NCBI GenBank assembly: GCA_002431635.1
Contig: DJGH01000067.1
Coordinates: forward strand, 43,677 to 52,372
Source: Petrotoga sp. UBA5851
GTDB lineage: Bacteria; Thermotogota; Thermotogae; Petrotogales; Petrotogaceae
Direction: 5' to 3'
DNA: 8,696 nucleotides
In this document: piece by piece, positions 6,922 through 8,696 of the stretch
Position numbering within the stretch: the stretch's first letter is position 1
Layout of the letters: each line of letters begins with the position of its first letter
The notes under the pieces: model-generated
The model's database searches: none
What the model saw: only the letters and a program-made list of their open reading frames with translations
What the model was told of the DNA's origin: nothing
Translations under genes and position numbers: made by a program

Positions 6922-7455
6922 TTAAGTGTTGGAACCGTTTTTCCCAGCTGTTTTATCTTTTGAAGAAAAAATACTTAACAGCAGTCCAAGTACAAAGCTC
7001 CACGCTGCTGCCAGAGTCATCTGCCATTGAGGCGAAAGCATAAATGTAACTGTATGAGCACCTAACCAAAACCAAACAAGAGTAAACATAGATTTTTTAA
7101 GCTTCTGCCATGAAAGATCAACTTTTCCTAAAATAATAGAATCAAGAACCCTATGGATTATTATAAGCCATGGTCCGAAAAGCCAGTTGGTAAAAAAAGA
7201 TTTGAGAAAGCTTTTTATAAAAAGATTATCCGGAACAATACCATTTTTAACAAGCTCATATACAAAACCGCTGAACCCCGTAAAGACAAACTTTATAAGA
7301 ACCCCGAGCACAGACCATACCACAGCTGAATAAAGAAATCTGAAAACTTTGATTTTTTCTTTTTTTATTATTAAGGCAACAACTTCACCAAAGCTTCCAA
7401 GGACTGCAAACTGAATCATAGCAAGCAGAAAAGGATTGATTGTTTTAAAGTCCAT
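6922..7455 (-). CDS. Small integral membrane protein, Mpv17/PMP22-like
   Basis: A 177-residue, very hydrophobic protein with four to five predicted membrane segments (about 7-29, 40-60, 87-105, 122-140, 146-163) and a short basic tail. The pattern of the second half resembles the Mpv17/PMP22 family. FGPWLIIIHRVLD (93-105) recalls the family's GP-x-H-W-Y-x-x-LD element. The stretch from WFW at 128 through LGAHTVTF, SPQWQM and AAAW to LGLLLSI follows the W-x-W...NF...VP...R...W...LS signature. Function in bacteria is not established; eukaryotic Mpv17 may be an inner-membrane channel. ATG 7453-7455 is chosen because GGAGGG (complement of 7460-7465) lies 4 nt upstream, whereas the ATG at 7467 has no site. 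It heads a unit with the cyclophilin gene. The family assignment is by eye. Confidence 0.6.
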   Translation of the reverse strand: MDFKTINPFLLAMIQFAVLGSFGEVVALIIKKEKIKVFRFLYSAVVWSVLGVLIKFVFTGFSGFVYELVKNGIVPDNLFIKSFLKSFFTNWLFGPWLIIIHRVLDSIILGKVDLSWQKLKKSMFTLVWFWLGAHTVTFMLSPQWQMTLAAAWSFVLGLLLSIFSSKDKTAGKNGSNT

Positions 7456-7506
7456 TTTTCCCTCCATAGTTTGGATTATTTGAGTTTAGTACAGAAATAT
7501 ATATAA

Positions 7507-7515
7507 ATTATATCA
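7507..7515 (-). promoter_or_regulatory. Extended -10 promoter of the membrane protein-cyclophilin unit
   Basis: On the minus strand this reads TGATATAAT, an exact extended -10 (TGn-TATAAT), about 50 nt before the membrane-protein ATG. The -35 candidate 17 bp upstream (7530-7535) is poor (TTCTCT), as is common with extended -10 promoters. Confidence 0.65.
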
Positions 7516-7554
7516 GAAAAAATCTTAATAGAGAATAATTTAGAACAGAACTTT

Positions 7555-7574
7555 CTTAATAAAACTTAATAAAA
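7555..7574 (+). promoter_or_regulatory. Tandem 10-bp repeat upstream of pstS, possible Pho box
   Basis: Two perfect head-to-tail copies of CTTAATAAAA (7555-7564, 7565-7574) lie about 65 bp before pstS. A third, 8-of-10 copy is at 7524-7533, 31 bp (about three helical turns) upstream. Direct repeats of about one helical turn overlapping the -35 region are how PhoB/PhoP-type regulators recognise phosphate-starvation promoters. A possible -10 is TATTAA (7591-7596), 16 bp after the repeats. The 172-bp gap 7468-7639 holds this and the divergent promoter; nothing coding is seen in it. Assignment to a Pho regulator is inference. Confidence 0.5.
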
Positions 7575-7626
7575 ACCAAAACGGTAAAAATATTAATGAA
7601 TTAAAATAGTAGCGAAAGAAAAAAAT

Positions 7627-7633
7627 AGGAGGG
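7627..7633 (+). promoter_or_regulatory. Ribosome binding site of pstS
   Basis: AGGAGGG is placed 6 nt before the ATG at 7640. It is a strong site, in line with the high expression usual for a periplasmic binding protein. Confidence 0.8.
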
Positions 7634-7639
7634 AAAAGT

Positions 7640-8461
7640 ATGAAAAAAATTCTAGTCTTTCTGGTTTTAGTTGTAAGCGTCTTTTCTTTTTCTGCACCGC
7701 TTGTAGTTAAAGGATCAAATACCGTTCTTCCGATTGCTCAGATGTGGGCTGAAGAGATGAAGAAGCTGAATCCTTCAATAAATATTACTTTGGAAGGTGC
7801 AGGTTCATCAACCGGAATATCCGCTTTATTCAACAATACAACCGACATAGCCAACTCATCACGCTGGCTGAAGGCAAGCGAAATCGAACAGATGGGCAAG
7901 GAAAAGAAGCTTTTTATGCCTATTGTTGTTGCATACGATGGAATTGCGGTAGTAGTAAACAAGAGCATAAAACTGGAAAATATTACCATTTCAACTCTTA
8001 AAGACATATATACTGGTAAAATAACAACATGGAATCAAATTGATCCTAATCTTCCTAAAAACAGGATAAATGTCTATTCAAGAAATACAGCTTCAGGAAC
8101 TTATGAAACTTTCTCACACTTTGTTCTTGGCTCTGATAAGATGTCTCCGGCAGTAAGAATGGTTGAATCAACCCAGTTTGAAGCAGATGTGGTTCTCAGA
8201 GATTCCAATGCTATTGCATATATGGGTATTGGATATGTGGATAGCAATGTAAAGGTTCTTAAAGTAGAAGGAGTTATGCCTTCAAAAGCTACTGTTCTTG
8301 ATTCCACATATATAATGTCCAGACCTTTATACATGTTTATAAATGCAACTGAAGGTTTTCCGATGACTGGTCCTGTTAAGGAGTACTTTTCCTTTGCAAC
8401 TTCGAAAAGGGGTCAGGAGTTGGTAGAAAAAGCCGGATTCATAGCAGCCTATGGAAACTAA
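7640..8461 (+). CDS. pstS: Phosphate ABC transporter, periplasmic phosphate-binding protein PstS
   Basis: A 273-residue type-2 periplasmic binding protein that captures inorganic phosphate and delivers it to the PstCAB transporter. It starts with a Sec signal peptide (Lys-Lys, hydrophobic core 4-15, likely cleavage after FSFSA at about residue 19). There is no lipobox Cys, so it is probably a soluble periplasmic protein. Phosphate-contacting loops typical of PstS are visible: GSNTV (25-29), EGAGSSTGI (52-60) and SRNTASGTYETF (147-158). ITTWNQIDP (128-136) and SRPLYMF (227-233) are also typical. The length fits the shorter PstS class. The next gene begins like pstC, which supports phosphate rather than another oxyanion. 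Upstream repeats suggest phosphate control, and a stem-loop follows the stop codon. Confidence 0.94.
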   Translation: MKKILVFLVLVVSVFSFSAPLVVKGSNTVLPIAQMWAEEMKKLNPSINITLEGAGSSTGISALFNNTTDIANSSRWLKASEIEQMGKEKKLFMPIVVAYDGIAVVVNKSIKLENITISTLKDIYTGKITTWNQIDPNLPKNRINVYSRNTASGTYETFSHFVLGSDKMSPAVRMVESTQFEADVVLRDSNAIAYMGIGYVDSNVKVLKVEGVMPSKATVLDSTYIMSRPLYMFINATEGFPMTGPVKEYFSFATSKRGQELVEKAGFIAAYGN

Positions 8462-8477
8462 CAATAGATTATAAACT

Positions 8478-8508
8478 GCGGCAGGGGATGGGTTTCCCCT
8501 GCTTACGC
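8478..8508 (+). other. Intercistronic stem-loop between pstS and pstC
   Basis: A perfect, G+C-rich 8-bp stem (GCAGGGGA at 8481-8488 with 8495-8502) has a 6-nt loop and can be extended by GCG/CGC pairing (8478-8480 with 8506-8508) across a 3-nt bulge. It begins 17 bp after the pstS stop. No T-run follows, so it is probably a partial terminator or an mRNA-stabilising structure that keeps pstS transcripts in excess over the permease genes. Confidence 0.65.
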
Positions 8509-8542
8509 CTATGATCATGGAATAAGAGGTGTTTAAATTTAT

Positions 8543-8696
8543 ATGAATAAAAGAGAGATAAAAAACAATTTTAAAAATATAATGGTAGTTTGTGTAGCTT
8601 GTTTTTCAATCCTTATTCTTGTTATGATTTTTGGCTTTATAATAAAGGAGTCAGTACCGGCAATAAGCAGAGAAGGCTTTAAGCTCTTCAGTGGAA
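8543..8696 (+). CDS. pstC: Phosphate ABC transporter permease PstC, N-terminal part (3' partial)
   Basis: The frame starting at ATG 8543 stays open to the window end (51 codons plus one base). It begins with a basic stretch (MNKREIKNNFKN), then a membrane helix (about 13-34, rich in Val, Ile, Leu and Phe), then KESVPAISREGFKLFSG. Such a helix followed by a short 'pal...G..f..g' segment is how PstC/PstA permeases begin. With pstS 81 bp upstream the identity is likely, but the conserved permease loop is outside the window, so PstA or a related permease is not excluded by sequence alone. The ribosome site AGAGGTG (8525-8531) is rather far, 11 nt, which suggests weaker translation than pstS. Confidence 0.8.
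   Translation, partial: MNKREIKNNFKNIMVVCVACFSILILVMIFGFIIKESVPAISREGFKLFSG

Noticed and set aside
1..8696. Mobile elements, CRISPR arrays, defence genes, tRNA or rRNA genes
   Set aside because: Reading both strands, I saw no transposase or integrase motifs, no regularly spaced repeats and no cloverleaf or rRNA-like conserved sequence; the region looks like stable housekeeping DNA.

Overview
The window is A+T-rich, gene-dense DNA with strong GGAGG-type ribosome binding sites, and it looks like chromosomal core metabolism of an anaerobic bacterium. Two features hint at a cell with an outer envelope: the phosphate-binding protein has a plain Sec signal peptide instead of a lipoprotein cysteine, and the carboxylase/decarboxylase genes are of the anaerobic, membrane-anchored type. 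A Thermotogae-, Fusobacteria- or Clostridia-like host would fit. This is inference only; no phylogenetic marker gene is present.

Region 1 (1-5822, + strand) is one tightly packed methylmalonyl-CoA operon. In order it encodes the catalytic subunit of a split methylmalonyl-CoA mutase (5' end outside the window), its separate cobalamin-binding subunit, the G-protein chaperone MeaB, methylmalonyl-CoA epimerase, the carboxyltransferase alpha subunit MmdA, an OadG-like membrane anchor with a signal peptide, and a biotin carrier protein. A perfect 12-bp stem-loop ends the run. Together they interconvert succinyl-CoA, (R)- and (S)-methylmalonyl-CoA and propionyl-CoA, with the carboxyl group passed to biotin. 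The membrane beta subunit (Na+-pumping decarboxylase, MmdB/OadB) is not in this cluster. The sequence therefore does not settle whether the system decarboxylates (succinate to propionate), works as a transcarboxylase, or runs toward propionate use.

Region 2 (5836-7467) holds a stand-alone DnaQ-like exonuclease on the + strand. It converges on a two-gene minus-strand unit: a small Mpv17/PMP22-like membrane protein followed by a cytoplasmic cyclophilin-type peptidyl-prolyl isomerase. The two 3' ends are 3 bp apart and share a hairpin that can terminate in both directions.

Region 3 (7468-8696) starts with a 172-bp divergent control region. It carries a consensus extended -10 element for the minus-strand unit and a perfect tandem repeat of a 10-mer, resembling a Pho box, in front of pstS. 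pstS (periplasmic phosphate-binding protein) is followed by a strong intercistronic stem-loop and the first 51 codons of pstC (phosphate permease), cut by the window end.

I found no mobile elements, CRISPR arrays, tRNAs or rRNAs, and no clear new system. The points most worth following up are the missing beta subunit, the stem-loops inside the two operons, the divergent Pho-box-like region and the bacterial Mpv17-like protein.
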